A program made the translations under genes and the position numbers. A DNA stretch of 64,000 nt from Candidatus Omnitrophota bacterium (GTDB taxonomy: Bacteria > Omnitrophota > Gorgyraeia > Aquiviventales > Aquiviventaceae), in NCBI GenBank assembly GCA_016193195.1, contig JACPSQ010000086.1, positions 1-64,000 of the forward strand, in the 5' to 3' direction. The stretch's first letter is position 1. Each line of letters begins with the position of its first letter. A model generated the notes under the pieces. It saw only the letters and a list, made by a program, of their open reading frames with translations. It had not been told where the DNA came from and did not search any database. Positions 33,700 through 42,913 of this stretch are shown here, one piece after another.

Positions 33700-34778
33700 C
33701 ACAGCCAGTCATGGCGATGGAGGAGGCAGTCCGGCCGCGCATCGCGAAAGCGGCGATTTTGGTGGAACAGAATGCGCCACTCCTCATTGCGGACATCGAG
33801 ATCCCGCCGGTGGACGTCGGACAGGTACTCGTGCGGGTCCAGTGCAGCGGGATCTGCGGCAGCCAGCTGAATGAAATCAGCGGCCGTCGAGGGCAGGACC
33901 GCTTCCTCCCTCACTTGCTGGGCCATGAAGGCGCAGGCCGGGTCGTGGAGGTGGGTCCGGGAGTCCGGAAGATCAAGCCTGGCGACCAGGTGGTGCTGCA
34001 TTGGATGGAAGGCTCCGGTATTGAGTCTGCCCCCCCGATATTCCGGCTCGACGGGACCGTGATCAACGCGGGACGGGTGACGACGTTCAGTGAGTACACG
34101 GTGGTGTCGGAGAACCGCGTCACGCCAATTCCACACGACATCAACCCGGGCGTCGCCTGCCTGCTCGGATGCAGTGTGACCACCGGATTGGGCATTGTCA
34201 TTCACGAAGCCAACGTGACACCAGGCCAGTCGCTGGTGGTCTTCGGGGTGGGTGGGATTGGATTGAACGTGGTACAGGGAGCCGACCTGGTGCATGCCGA
34301 TCCGATTGTCGCGGTGGACGTAGATGATCGGAAGCTCGTGCAGGCGTGCGCGTTCGGCGCGACCCACACGGTCTCTGTGGCGCAGGCTGAGACAGGGCTG
34401 GAGGCACGGTTGAAGGATCTGACCGAAGGAGCAGGGTTTGATGTCGCAGTGGACACCACAGGGAAGCGGGAGGTGTTTCAGCTCGCCTACCGCGTGACCG
34501 GTGACGCCGGCAAGACCGTCATGGCCGGTGTGCATGACGCGCAGCAGCCGATCACGATTGACGCCTATCCGCTTCATTTTGGCCGCCGAATTATCGGGTC
34601 GCACGGCGGGGCAACGCAACCGGATTCGGACATCCCTCGCTACCTCCAGCTCTACCGCCGGAAGCGACTGAAATTAGATGAGCAGATTACCCATCGGTAC
34701 AGCCTGGATAACGTCAATGAGGCATTGGAGGCCGTCCGTCGGGGTGAGGCGGTCCGGTGTGTGTTGAAGATGGCATGA
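33696..34778 (+). CDS. Zinc-type medium-chain alcohol/polyol dehydrogenase lacking the structural zinc loop
   Basis: 360 residues. The catalytic site keeps Cys (CSGICGSQ) and His-Glu (LGHEGAG), and the cofactor domain has VFGVGGIGLNVVQGADLV. The 4-Cys structural zinc segment that follows the catalytic region in most MDRs is replaced by ESAPPIFRLDGTVINAGR, with no Cys. It also shows C in VACLLGCSVTTGLG. The overlap pattern (ATGA at both ends) places it tightly with two SDRs. It may oxidise or reduce a sugar or diol in a pathway with E1 and SDR partners. Substrate not determinable. Confidence 0.85.
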   Translation: MTQPVMAMEEAVRPRIAKAAILVEQNAPLLIADIEIPPVDVGQVLVRVQCSGICGSQLNEISGRRGQDRFLPHLLGHEGAGRVVEVGPGVRKIKPGDQVVLHWMEGSGIESAPPIFRLDGTVINAGRVTTFSEYTVVSENRVTPIPHDINPGVACLLGCSVTTGLGIVIHEANVTPGQSLVVFGVGGIGLNVVQGADLVHADPIVAVDVDDRKLVQACAFGATHTVSVAQAETGLEARLKDLTEGAGFDVAVDTTGKREVFQLAYRVTGDAGKTVMAGVHDAQQPITIDAYPLHFGRRIIGSHGGATQPDSDIPRYLQLYRRKRLKLDEQITHRYSLDNVNEALEAVRRGEAVRCVLKMA

Positions 34779-35608
34779 AGGATCTCGACCGTCACTTTGT
34801 TGGTCAGGTCGTGGCTGTGACAGGTGGTGCGCGGGGCATCGGGAGGCGGATTGCCCACGCGTTTGGACAGGAAGGGGCCGCGGTGGTCCTCTGCGACATC
34901 GATCAGCGGACCGGCGAGGCGGCGAAGGCTGAACTCCGCGACCGGGGTGCGACGGCGGAGTTCCTCCCGACCGATTTAAGTCAGCGCGGTGTGCCTCAAA
35001 CGATGGTTCGTCAGATCGTCCAACAATTCGGACGGCTGGATATCTTGATCAATAACGCCCGGTGGACCGTGAAAGCCGGCTTGTTTGAGGAGGATGAGGA
35101 GAGTTGGGAACGCGGGATGGCGGTTTCCCTGCGGGCTCCGTTCTTTGCCGCTCAAGAGGCGATCCGCATGATGGAGAAGACGGGCGGGGGGAGCATTGTG
35201 AATATCAGTTCGGTCTTGGCGTTTGTGACGACCCCATCGGCCTCGGTCTCCTATCATGTGGCCAAAGCCGGACTGGTGCAACTGACGCGGTATCTGGCGG
35301 CCTCTGCCGGAAGGGTGGGGGTTCGGGTCAACGCCATCCTGCCCGGATTCATCGTACAACAGGAGCATTGGGATCGGTATACACAAGACGAGAACCATCG
35401 CTATCGAGACCTCGCTGAATTTTGCCACCCCCTGCGGCATGTCGGCGGCTCTGACGATGTGGCGCACGCCTGCCTGTTTCTGTGTTCGCCGGAGGCCTCA
35501 TTTATCACCGGTCAGTGCCTCATTGTTGACGGAGGATTGACGACGCAGGAACCGTTTGACTTACTGTTCGCGTTCGACCAGCAACGGGGGGAGGCGCCCT
35601 CGTCATGA
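34775..35608 (+). CDS. Classical SDR oxidoreductase, 1 of 3
   Basis: 277 residues from ATG 34775 (ATGA overlap). TGGARGIGRRIAHAFGQEG binds NAD(P), with LVLCD-like acidic D after strand two suggesting NAD. It has ILINNARWTVKAG, the catalytic Ser in NISSV and the YxxxK pair in SYHVAKAG, then ITGQCLIVDGG. This is the FabG-like single-domain type. Together with the ones at 37659 and 39689 it forms a set of three similar reductases separated by a radical SAM gene and a methyltransferase gene, which is unusual for a polysaccharide locus. Likely substrates are keto groups of small sugars or acids. Confidence 0.85.
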   Translation: MKDLDRHFVGQVVAVTGGARGIGRRIAHAFGQEGAAVVLCDIDQRTGEAAKAELRDRGATAEFLPTDLSQRGVPQTMVRQIVQQFGRLDILINNARWTVKAGLFEEDEESWERGMAVSLRAPFFAAQEAIRMMEKTGGGSIVNISSVLAFVTTPSASVSYHVAKAGLVQLTRYLAASAGRVGVRVNAILPGFIVQQEHWDRYTQDENHRYRDLAEFCHPLRHVGGSDDVAHACLFLCSPEASFITGQCLIVDGGLTTQEPFDLLFAFDQQRGEAPSS

Positions 35609-37644
35609 GATCCGTGATCTATTTGGCCGATTTGACGCATACCGGCCCCGTCATCTCTTCGAACGTCCATCCGCTGGCGGCCGGCTTGGTGGGCGCGTAT
35701 GTGGTGGAGCGTTGTCCTAACAGGATCGAGGTCGAGCTGTTCAAGTATCCGCAGGATCTCTCGGCCGCGATGGCACGCCGACGCCCGCGGCTAGTTGGAT
35801 TTTCGAATTATTCCTGGACCTGCAACCTCTCGTACGAGTATGCGCGGCAGATCAAACACGCCTATCCTGAGATCGTGATTGTTTTCGGGGGACCGAATTA
35901 TGGCTTGAGAGAGCAAGAAATGCTGGCCTTTTGGCAGCGGTACCCCCTGATCGACTTCTATCTCGTGAAGGAAGGGGAGCTGCCGATGGTCGAACTGCTG
36001 CACGGCCTTGAGGACTGCGGGTATGACCCCGCGGCGTTGAAGCGCTCCGGCAGATCCCTCCCGAACTGCCACTATCAGTGGCAGGGGACACTGGTGACCG
36101 GTGAGATCCTCCCCCGCCTCACTGAGCTCGAGCAACTCCCTTCGCCCTACCTCATGGGCCTGATGGACAAATTCTTTGACGGGGTCCTCTCCCCGATGAT
36201 TCACACCACGCGCGGCTGTCCGTTTACCTGCACCTTCTGCAGTGAGGGGGCGACGTATTACAACAAGGTCGCGCAACGTGTCGGCATCGCCGAGGAGCTC
36301 GACTACATTGCCCAGCGGGTGGGCAGCGTGCCTGACCTCTACCTGACGGACGCCAATTTCGGGATGTATCAGCAGGATCGTGAAAAAGCCAAGATCATCA
36401 GCTCGATTCAGCAGCGATACGGTTGGCCGAAGCGGCTCGTCGTCTCAACAGGGAAGAACCAGAAGGAGCGCGTCATCGAGGTGGCCTCGATGCTCAATGG
36501 GTCCCTGAACGTGGCCGCGTCCCTCCAATCCACCGACCCCACCGTCCTGCAGAATATTCAACGAGCCAACATCTCCTTGGACGCGCTCAACGTCATGGCG
36601 AAGCAGACCACCGAGACGGGCGCCGATACCTACACCGAACTCATCTTGGGTCTTCCGGGAGACTCCAAACAGGCCCACACCAAATCGTTGCGAGACGTGG
36701 TCGAAGCGGATTTGGGAATCGTGCGGATGTACCAACTGATTATGCTTCCGCAGACCGAGCTGAACACCCCTGAGACCCGCCAGCGGTATGCCATGAAGAC
36801 CAGGTTTCGGATCATGCCTCGATCCTTTGGACGCTACGACCTCCTGGGCAAGGCGATCCTTGCGGTGGAGTCCGAAGAAATCTGTGTGGAGAACAGCACC
36901 CTGACGTTTGAGGACTACCTCGAGTGTCGGGAGCTGAACCTGACCGTCGAGATCCTCCATAACGGCAGAGTCTTCGTCGAGCTGCAGGGGTTGTGTAAGT
37001 GGCTGGGCTGCTCATGGTTTGATTTCCTCTTGCGCGTGCATCAGCAGCGACGATCCTCCCACGAGGCCCTGAGGCGGTTCTACGAGACCTTCCGTGAGGA
37101 AACCACCAAGCGGTTGTGGGCGACACGAGAGGAGCTGGAGGGGTACGTCAGTCAACACCTTGACGAGCTGCTGGGTCATGAGGAAAGCACCAATGAGATG
37201 GCGACGTCGAAAGCGATCGCCTTTTTCCAATTGCAGGGGACGCTGCATGACGTTTTGTTTGAGGAGATGACCGCACTCCTCAACGAACGAGGGTGTCTTG
37301 ATGAGGTGATGGGAGTGTACATCAGGGAATTGAGAGACTACAGTCAATGTCGAAAGGCCCGGCTGACCGAAGGGCGCGAATACCATGGGAGGTTCCATTT
37401 TGACTTCCCTGGAATCGGGGAGCATCACTACGCGGTGGACCCTCGGGACTATTTCCTCGAGGGGAGGACTGTTGAGCTGCGGTTCTGTCACAGCGCCAGG
37501 CAGCGCGAGATGATCCAGGGATATCTCCGACAGTATGGCAACACCCTTGACGGGATGGGGAGAATCTTGATGCGTGTCTGGCCGACCACACGTCTCTTCC
37601 GAGAAGTCCTCTGCCAGGAAGAGCACGCGCTGGCAGCCGCGTGA
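35605..37644 (+). CDS. B12-binding radical SAM protein, 1 of 2
   Basis: 679 residues. The N-terminal region (about 1-170) looks like a cobalamin-binding domain (VGFSNYSWTCNLSYEYARQIK, IVFGGPNYGLREQEM, VKEGELPMVELLH). The radical SAM core has the Fe-S motif CPFTCTFC starting at Cys205 and follows with YLTDANFGMYQQD, TGADTYTELILGLPGD. The C-terminal 200 residues are helical and unrecognised. Such proteins catalyse methylation at unactivated carbons, epimerisation or C-C chemistry with SAM. Flanked by SDRs with ATGA overlaps. The role in this pathway is unclear; possible C-methylation of a sugar. Confidence 0.85.
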   Translation: MRSVIYLADLTHTGPVISSNVHPLAAGLVGAYVVERCPNRIEVELFKYPQDLSAAMARRRPRLVGFSNYSWTCNLSYEYARQIKHAYPEIVIVFGGPNYGLREQEMLAFWQRYPLIDFYLVKEGELPMVELLHGLEDCGYDPAALKRSGRSLPNCHYQWQGTLVTGEILPRLTELEQLPSPYLMGLMDKFFDGVLSPMIHTTRGCPFTCTFCSEGATYYNKVAQRVGIAEELDYIAQRVGSVPDLYLTDANFGMYQQDREKAKIISSIQQRYGWPKRLVVSTGKNQKERVIEVASMLNGSLNVAASLQSTDPTVLQNIQRANISLDALNVMAKQTTETGADTYTELILGLPGDSKQAHTKSLRDVVEADLGIVRMYQLIMLPQTELNTPETRQRYAMKTRFRIMPRSFGRYDLLGKAILAVESEEICVENSTLTFEDYLECRELNLTVEILHNGRVFVELQGLCKWLGCSWFDFLLRVHQQRRSSHEALRRFYETFREETTKRLWATREELEGYVSQHLDELLGHEESTNEMATSKAIAFFQLQGTLHDVLFEEMTALLNERGCLDEVMGVYIRELRDYSQCRKARLTEGREYHGRFHFDFPGIGEHHYAVDPRDYFLEGRTVELRFCHSARQREMIQGYLRQYGNTLDGMGRILMRVWPTTRLFREVLCQEEHALAAA

Positions 37645-37658
37645 GGCCGTGCGGGACG

Positions 37659-38450
37659 ATGGAAGGACGCGTGGCCCTCGTCACCGGGAGCAGCAAAGGA
37701 ATCGGCAGGGCCATTGCCCGATCGCTCGCCCGGGGAGGAGCGAAGGTCGTCGTGACGGCGCGGGGCCCTGAGGCACTGGAGCAGGCGGCTCAGGAAGCCA
37801 ACGGCTACGGCGGGAACGTGCTGCCGATTGCCGCGGACGCGACAGACCCGAACGCGGTCCGAGCCGTCGTCGAGTCGGCGGTGCGGCACTTCGGTGGGCT
37901 GGACATCTTGGTCAATAACGTGGGAGGCGCCAACCGCATTGCCGAGTTCGCGGAGTTGACGAAGGAGGACTGGATCCACACCTTTGAGCTCAACGTCATG
38001 ACGGTGGTGTACTTTGTCCAAGCGGCCCTTCCCTGGCTCCGAAAATCAGCAGGCGGTCGCATCATCAACATGGCCTCCATTACGGGCGTCGAACCCAGCC
38101 AGCTCGCTCCACACTATGCGGCGAGCAAAGCCGCCATCATTAATCTGAGTAAACATCTCGCGAACCTGTGCGCTCCCAATGGCATCCTCGTCAATGTGGT
38201 CTGTCCCGGTCAGGTGAGCTCCGAGGCCAGGCAGGGGTTGGCCGACTATGTGGCACGGACGCACAACATCCCCCTGGCGGACGCGCGCGTCCGCATCGAC
38301 GCGGAGGGAGCGTCAAGGATTCCTCTTGGCCGACTCGGTGTATGCGAAGACGTGGCTGAACTCGTGTCGTTTCTTGCTTCAGAGAAGGCCGGCTGGATCA
38401 CCGGAGAGTGCTTTCATGTGGACGGAGGAAAACACCGCTCAGCATTCTGA
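37659..38450 (+). CDS. Classical SDR oxidoreductase, 2 of 3
   Basis: 263 residues from ATG 37659; GTG 37641 is an alternative, overlapping the radical SAM stop. TGSSKGIGRAIARSLARGG cofactor motif, ILVNNVGGANRIAEF, NMASITGVEPS, YAASKAAIINLSKHLAN with the catalytic Tyr and Lys, and ITGECFHVDGGKHRS. NADP(H) preference is likely from the Arg in VVVTARG. Family members reduce keto groups of many small molecules. The next methyltransferase follows with an unusually clear ribosome-binding site. Substrate unknown. Confidence 0.85.
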   Translation: MEGRVALVTGSSKGIGRAIARSLARGGAKVVVTARGPEALEQAAQEANGYGGNVLPIAADATDPNAVRAVVESAVRHFGGLDILVNNVGGANRIAEFAELTKEDWIHTFELNVMTVVYFVQAALPWLRKSAGGRIINMASITGVEPSQLAPHYAASKAAIINLSKHLANLCAPNGILVNVVCPGQVSSEARQGLADYVARTHNIPLADARVRIDAEGASRIPLGRLGVCEDVAELVSFLASEKAGWITGECFHVDGGKHRSAF

Positions 38451-38463
38451 GCGGGAGGATCAC

Positions 38464-39687
38464 GTGGAACAGGTGAGCATCGAATCTATCACCCAGCGGG
38501 CGCAGCGCTGCGGCGTCTGCGGGGAGAGACCTGAGGCGGTCCTCGATCTGCCAGGCCTTCCTCTCACAGGTCTCTACGCAAAGGCGTTCAACAACGAGTC
38601 TGTGGCAGGGATCGATCAGCACTTGGCCGTCTGCCCCTCCTGCGGTCACGGGCAACTGGTCTATCAGGTGCGTCCCTCGCTGCTCTACGGCGAGAGCTAC
38701 AGCTTTCGAACCTCGGTGAGCGACACCGCGAAGCAAGGCACCGGCTTTTTTCTCTCGAAACTACGCGAGCTCAGCGCTGACAGGAGCTTTCATCGTGTCC
38801 TGGACGTAGGGTGTAACGATCTCCATCTCCTCCGGCAGCTTGATGGATGGGTGGAGTCACGGGTGGGGATCGATCCGGTATGGAATGCCGATGAGAAGCG
38901 CCAGGCCCAGCCGGATGAACGAGACGCTCGCATCAACGTCATCGGGGCAACAGTGGAGGAGGTCGACCTGCCTCAGGCCTTGGAGGCCCCACCCGATCTG
39001 GTGCTGTGTCGGCACACGCTGGAGCATATCGGGGACCCGCGCGCTGCGCTCTCAAAGTTGTTCGAGGCCTCCACGGAGGATGCCCTTTTTCTCTTCGAGG
39101 TACCTGGCTTCGAGGCCCTCGTCCGCCGGTTGCGATTCGATCACGTGTTCCATCAGCACGTGCAGTATTTTTCACTAAGCTCGTTCCAGAGGCTGCTGGG
39201 GGAGGTCGGCTTCCACTACCGGGCCCATTGGGTGAACTATCACGAGTGGGGAGCCCTGGTGATGGCATTTGTGAAACAGCGTGGAGGGGGACTGCGCCAG
39301 GCCGACGAGGCACCACCCGCGGTGACTCCGGCGTCAGTCCAGGCGGCCTACGAACTCTTCAGACGGCAGATGGCTTCGACGAATGAGGTACTCAGCACGT
39401 TTGAAGGCACCCGTGTCTACGGCTACGGCGCGGCGGCCATGTTGCCAATCTTAGCCTACCACCTTGGCAACGACCTCTCGCTGCTGACCGCGGTCCTGGA
39501 CGATGATCCGACAAAGGATGGGCTGCACTATGGGAACCTGCCGTTGACGATCCGGTCGCCGTCTGGGGTAGCGGATCTCGAGGGCGCCTCGATCTTCCTG
39601 ACGGCGCTAGACAACGTGAAGCCCATCCTCACCAAGTTGTTGGCGAGGCGTCCCAAGCACATCATCTATCCACTCCATCTGATCTGA
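38464..39687 (+). CDS. C-methyltransferase-type SAM protein, second copy
   Basis: 407 residues. Start GTG 38464 is fixed by GGAGG 5 nt upstream. Cys-rich N-terminal module (RCGVCGERPEAVLDLPGLPLTG, VCPSCGHGQ), SAM domain (VLDVGCNDLHLLRQL with LCRHTLEHIGDP, then FDHVFHQHVQYFSL) and C-terminal Rossmann-like part (VYGYGAAAMLPILAY) parallel the protein at 10616-11938. The SAM motif VGCNDLHLL differs from the usual GSNDGTLL. Related enzymes methylate carbon atoms of keto-sugar nucleotides; one without a methyl-donor role is possible. Context: between two classical SDRs. Confidence 0.82.
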   Translation: MEQVSIESITQRAQRCGVCGERPEAVLDLPGLPLTGLYAKAFNNESVAGIDQHLAVCPSCGHGQLVYQVRPSLLYGESYSFRTSVSDTAKQGTGFFLSKLRELSADRSFHRVLDVGCNDLHLLRQLDGWVESRVGIDPVWNADEKRQAQPDERDARINVIGATVEEVDLPQALEAPPDLVLCRHTLEHIGDPRAALSKLFEASTEDALFLFEVPGFEALVRRLRFDHVFHQHVQYFSLSSFQRLLGEVGFHYRAHWVNYHEWGALVMAFVKQRGGGLRQADEAPPAVTPASVQAAYELFRRQMASTNEVLSTFEGTRVYGYGAAAMLPILAYHLGNDLSLLTAVLDDDPTKDGLHYGNLPLTIRSPSGVADLEGASIFLTALDNVKPILTKLLARRPKHIIYPLHLI

Positions 39688-39688
39688 T

Positions 39689-40471
39689 ATGGACCTTGGC
39701 ATTCGTGGACGACGGGCATTAGTGACAGGCGCGGGACGCGGCATCGGCCGCTCAATCGCCCTGTGCCTCGCCCGGGAAGGGGTGCGGGTGGTGGTCGTCT
39801 CGCGCCGTGCGAGGGATCTGAACACGCTCGTCGAGGACATGGGGGGAGCCCAGGCAGGGCATCTGAGCGTGCCGTTGGATTTGATGTCGACCGGAGCGCC
39901 CACGAGGTTGATGAAACGGTTGAAGGCGTTGGACGTTAGTCCCATTGACATCGTGATTCATAATCTTGGCGGTACCTTAGAGATCAGCGATCCGTTCTGC
40001 CCCGTCTCGGACTGGCGGAAGGTGTGGCGTTTCAACCTTGAGGTGGCCATCGACTTGAATGTGCGATTGCTCCCCTCGATGCGGCGGCGGCGGTGGGGAC
40101 GGGTGGTGCATATCTCGTCGATTGCCTCCATGGAGAATCACGGGCCGGTGACGTACTGCGCCGTCAAGGCGGCCCTCACCGCCTACGCGAGAAGTTTAGG
40201 TCGTGTGCTGGCCTCTGAAGGGGTGGTCGTGACCGCGGTGCTCCCTGGAGCGATTTTCACCAAAGGCGGCTACTGGGATCTGGCGGCTCAAACGCGTCCT
40301 GATCACGTGAAGCAATACCTGCAAGAGCGCATGGCGAGTCACCGCTTTGGGCAGCCGGACGAAATCGGCAGCGCGGTGGCCTTTCTGTGCTCAGAGCAGG
40401 CGTCCTTCTTCATCGGCTCGATCGTCCCCATCGATGGCGGGCAGGGACGGGGGTATTTCGGGCAGTCATGA
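39689..40471 (+). CDS. Classical SDR oxidoreductase, 3 of 3
   Basis: 260 residues. VTGAGRGIGRSIALCLAREG, IVIHNLGGTLEISDPF, HISSIASMENHGPVTYCAVKAALTAYARSL (catalytic Ser, Tyr, Lys) and FIGSIVPIDGGQ. The Asn of the usual NNAG motif is present as HNLGG. Separated by only 1 bp from the methyltransferase stop and overlapping the transketolase N-terminal half gene by 4 bp. It may reduce a keto-sugar produced by the ThDP enzyme that follows; this is an inference from adjacency. Confidence 0.85.
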   Translation: MDLGIRGRRALVTGAGRGIGRSIALCLAREGVRVVVVSRRARDLNTLVEDMGGAQAGHLSVPLDLMSTGAPTRLMKRLKALDVSPIDIVIHNLGGTLEISDPFCPVSDWRKVWRFNLEVAIDLNVRLLPSMRRRRWGRVVHISSIASMENHGPVTYCAVKAALTAYARSLGRVLASEGVVVTAVLPGAIFTKGGYWDLAAQTRPDHVKQYLQERMASHRFGQPDEIGSAVAFLCSEQASFFIGSIVPIDGGQGRGYFGQS

Positions 40472-41253
40472 TGACGATGATGAATAACGACTTGCGCCGG
40501 AAAATCATCGACGTGGTCTACCGAGGAAAGGATGGGCACATCCCGAGCGCCTTCTCCATCGTGGATATCGTGGCGCTGTTGTATCGCGAATACCTGAAGG
40601 TGGATCCTCGCCATCCTCAGGATCCGAATCGAGATTACTTCATCTTGAGCAAAGGCCACGGGTGCGTTGCGCTCTATGTTGTGCTGGCGGAGCGCGGCTT
40701 CCTCAGCCAGCGCGATCTCGACGCCTTCTGCACGTCAGGCGGTATCCTCGGAGAGCATCCCGACTGCACGAAGGTGCCGGGGGTTGAAGCCTCAACCGGT
40801 TCGCTCGGCCACGGTTTCCCATTTACCGTGGGTCTGGCATTGGGTCTTCGAATCCTCGGCATGACCAACCGGATCTTCGTCCTCGTCGGTGATGGGGAGT
40901 GCCACGAAGGGACGGTGTGGGAAGCGGCCAATGTGGCGAATAATCTTCAGCTTGGCAACCTGTGTGTGATCGTGGATTGGAATGGATCCGCCGCCCAGCT
41001 CATGCCGCGGGACGATCTGCCGGCCAAATGGAGGGCCTTTGGGTGGAAGACCCAGGTCGTTGACGGGCACTCCGCGCCGGAGTTAGGGGCAGCCTTCGAC
41101 CGTATCGTGTTCCAGCCCGCGGGCACGCCGACGGTGGTCATCGCCAGGACGGTGAAGGGCAAGGGGGTCCCCATGCTCGAAGGTCACGGCGTGTGGCACC
41201 ACCGCATTCCGACCGCGGAAGAACACCAACAGATGCGAGAGGTATTGGCCTGA
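40468..41253 (+). CDS. Split transketolase, N-terminal (ThDP PP-domain) subunit, first pair
   Basis: 261 residues from ATG 40468 (ATGA overlap; MMTMM offers nearby alternatives). It equals the PP half of a transketolase: FILSKGHGCVALYVVLAERG, GEHPDCTKVPGVEASTGSLGHG, then the ThDP/Mg motif FVLVGDGECHEGTVWEAANVANN. The long loops of full transketolase are missing, as in split forms. Paired with the Pyr-domain subunit at 41253 it could move a two-carbon ketol unit between sugars. It shares architecture with the pair at 50756-52521 but is clearly diverged. The neighbours suggest a dedicated sugar pathway, not the pentose phosphate pathway. Confidence 0.9.
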   Translation: MMTMMNNDLRRKIIDVVYRGKDGHIPSAFSIVDIVALLYREYLKVDPRHPQDPNRDYFILSKGHGCVALYVVLAERGFLSQRDLDAFCTSGGILGEHPDCTKVPGVEASTGSLGHGFPFTVGLALGLRILGMTNRIFVLVGDGECHEGTVWEAANVANNLQLGNLCVIVDWNGSAAQLMPRDDLPAKWRAFGWKTQVVDGHSAPELGAAFDRIVFQPAGTPTVVIARTVKGKGVPMLEGHGVWHHRIPTAEEHQQMREVLA

Positions 41254-42215
41254 TGGGCGGCCCCAACGTGATGCGACAACAATTTGCCAACACCCTGCTG
41301 CAGGTGGGCCAGGAAGATCCCCGACTCGTCGTCCTCGTGGGTGACATCAGCCACTTCATCCTGCAGCCGTTCGCCCAGGCGTGCCCCGGGCGGTACTACA
41401 ACGTGGGCATCTGCGAACCGACCATCCTGAGTATGGCGGCGGGACTGGCAAAGACGGGGTTGTCTCCTGTCGTCCACACGATTGCGCCCTTCATTGTGGA
41501 GCGTTCATTTGAACAAATCAAACTCGACTTCTGCTATCAACAGCTCGGCGGCACGCTGATCACCATTGGGAGCGCCTTTGACTACTCCAATCTCGGGTGC
41601 ACCCACCATTGCTACGATGATTTCGCCTTGCTGAAGAGCCTCCCGAACACGCAGATTGTGTACCCCGCCAGCCCCGAGGAGTTTGATGCGCTCTTTCGCC
41701 AGACGTACCGGAGCGGCAAGGTCACCCTGGTTCGCATGCCGTCGCACACGCATGGGCAGATGTTTCGCCATGACGACATCCGCTTCGGCACTGGTGTGAG
41801 ACTGACAGACGGCAGCGATCTCACACTGATCGCGATCGGACCCCAACTGCGCCATGCCCTTGCGGCTCGTGATGCCCTGGGCGAGAGGGGGTGGCAGACG
41901 GACATCCTCTATCTCCACACGATTCACCCGATTGACACGGAACTCATTCGGACCAGTGTCCGCAAGACGCGGCATGTCCTTGTCATCGAGGAGCATACCT
42001 GGACCGGCGGCGTGGGATCAGAGGTGCTTCGGGCGACACGGGGCATCCCACGTGTGCAGCATGCCTTTCTTCATCTCCCGGAGGCGTTCATTCGGGACTA
42101 TGGATCCTACGAAGAGCACTGTGAACGATTGGGTTTCAGCCGCCACGGCATCATCAAGACCGTCGAGAGGGAATTCAGGGCGAGTCCCGCCCTTGTCGCA
42201 GGGAGCCGAACATGA
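41253..42215 (+). CDS. Split transketolase, C-terminal (Pyr and C-domain) subunit, first pair
   Basis: 320 residues from ATG 41253, sharing the A of the previous stop. LVVLVGDISHFIL, NVGICEPTILSMAAGLAKTGLSP with the ThDP-activating Glu, ERSFEQIKLDFCYQQLGG, and GCTHHCYDDFALLKSLPNTQIVYPASPEE are typical of the Pyr domain; the C-terminal third has LTLIAIGPQLRHALAARDAL. Forms a complete holoenzyme with the upstream subunit. Among related split enzymes some make unusual sugars such as branched or dehydroquinate-like compounds. The exact aldehyde and ketol partners are not visible. ATGA overlap with the following methyltransferase. Confidence 0.9.
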   Translation: MGGPNVMRQQFANTLLQVGQEDPRLVVLVGDISHFILQPFAQACPGRYYNVGICEPTILSMAAGLAKTGLSPVVHTIAPFIVERSFEQIKLDFCYQQLGGTLITIGSAFDYSNLGCTHHCYDDFALLKSLPNTQIVYPASPEEFDALFRQTYRSGKVTLVRMPSHTHGQMFRHDDIRFGTGVRLTDGSDLTLIAIGPQLRHALAARDALGERGWQTDILYLHTIHPIDTELIRTSVRKTRHVLVIEEHTWTGGVGSEVLRATRGIPRVQHAFLHLPEAFIRDYGSYEEHCERLGFSRHGIIKTVEREFRASPALVAGSRT

Positions 42216-42913
42216 GTCCGCGAGTGGCGAAAGAGGCGCAGAACCAAGTGCAATTGGACACCTACGAGGGGCAGGGACCGGTCCGGCTCGGACCGTGGAC
42301 CAGCCATATCTGGCGCACCGATCCACGGCACCTCGGATTTCTCTTGGCCAGGTACAAGTTCACGGCCAAGATGCTGACCGGCAAGCGCGCCGTGCTGGAG
42401 ATTGGCTGCGGGGATGGATTCGGGATGCCGGTCGTGCTCCAGACCGTTGAGACGATCCACGGCATTGATTTGGAGCCGGCCGTCGTGGAAGATGCGCAGG
42501 CGCGCTTTGCAGAAGAAGGCGAAACGCGATGCACCTTCGCGGTCCACGACATGACCGCCGAGCCGCTCGTGTCCCGATTTGATGCCGCGTATTCGTTGGA
42601 TGTCATCGAGCATATCCCGCCGGCCTTGGAGGACCGCTTCCTAGCCAACGTCAGCCGCTCCCTCCGCGAGCACGGGATGTGCATCATGGGAACACCGAAC
42701 GTCGCAGCCAAGGAACATGCCAGCGAGGGGAGTCGAGCCGGTCATATCAACCTCCAGAGCGCCGAGACATTGAGGGACCTGCTGTTTCGCTACTTTCACC
42801 ATGCGTTGATCTTTTCGATGAACGACGAGATCGTGCACACCGGCTTCTCCCCCATGGCGCACTACCTCATCGGGATCGGTATCGAGGTCAACGAGGAGGC
42901 CCTTCGAGGATGA
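42212..42913 (+). CDS. Class I SAM-dependent methyltransferase
   Basis: 233 residues. VLEIGCGDGFGMPVVLQTV with the GxGxG motif, GIDLEPAVVEDAQARF, and YSLDVIEHIPPALEDRFLANVSRSLREHG mark a Methyltransf_11/23-type enzyme. O- or N-methylation of a sugar or glycan end is likely. Translation is coupled on both sides by ATGA overlaps with the transketolase C-subunit before it and the radical SAM protein after it. The C-terminus (HTGFSPMAHYLIGIGIEV) does not extend into a second domain. Substrate unknown. Confidence 0.83.
   Translation: MSPRVAKEAQNQVQLDTYEGQGPVRLGPWTSHIWRTDPRHLGFLLARYKFTAKMLTGKRAVLEIGCGDGFGMPVVLQTVETIHGIDLEPAVVEDAQARFAEEGETRCTFAVHDMTAEPLVSRFDAAYSLDVIEHIPPALEDRFLANVSRSLREHGMCIMGTPNVAAKEHASEGSRAGHINLQSAETLRDLLFRYFHHALIFSMNDEIVHTGFSPMAHYLIGIGIEVNEEALRG

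Noticed and set aside
42009..42020. ggcgtgggatca, another 12-base partial match to the element.
   Set aside because: Codes for the conserved GGVGSE of the transketolase C-terminal subunit; no palindromic context.
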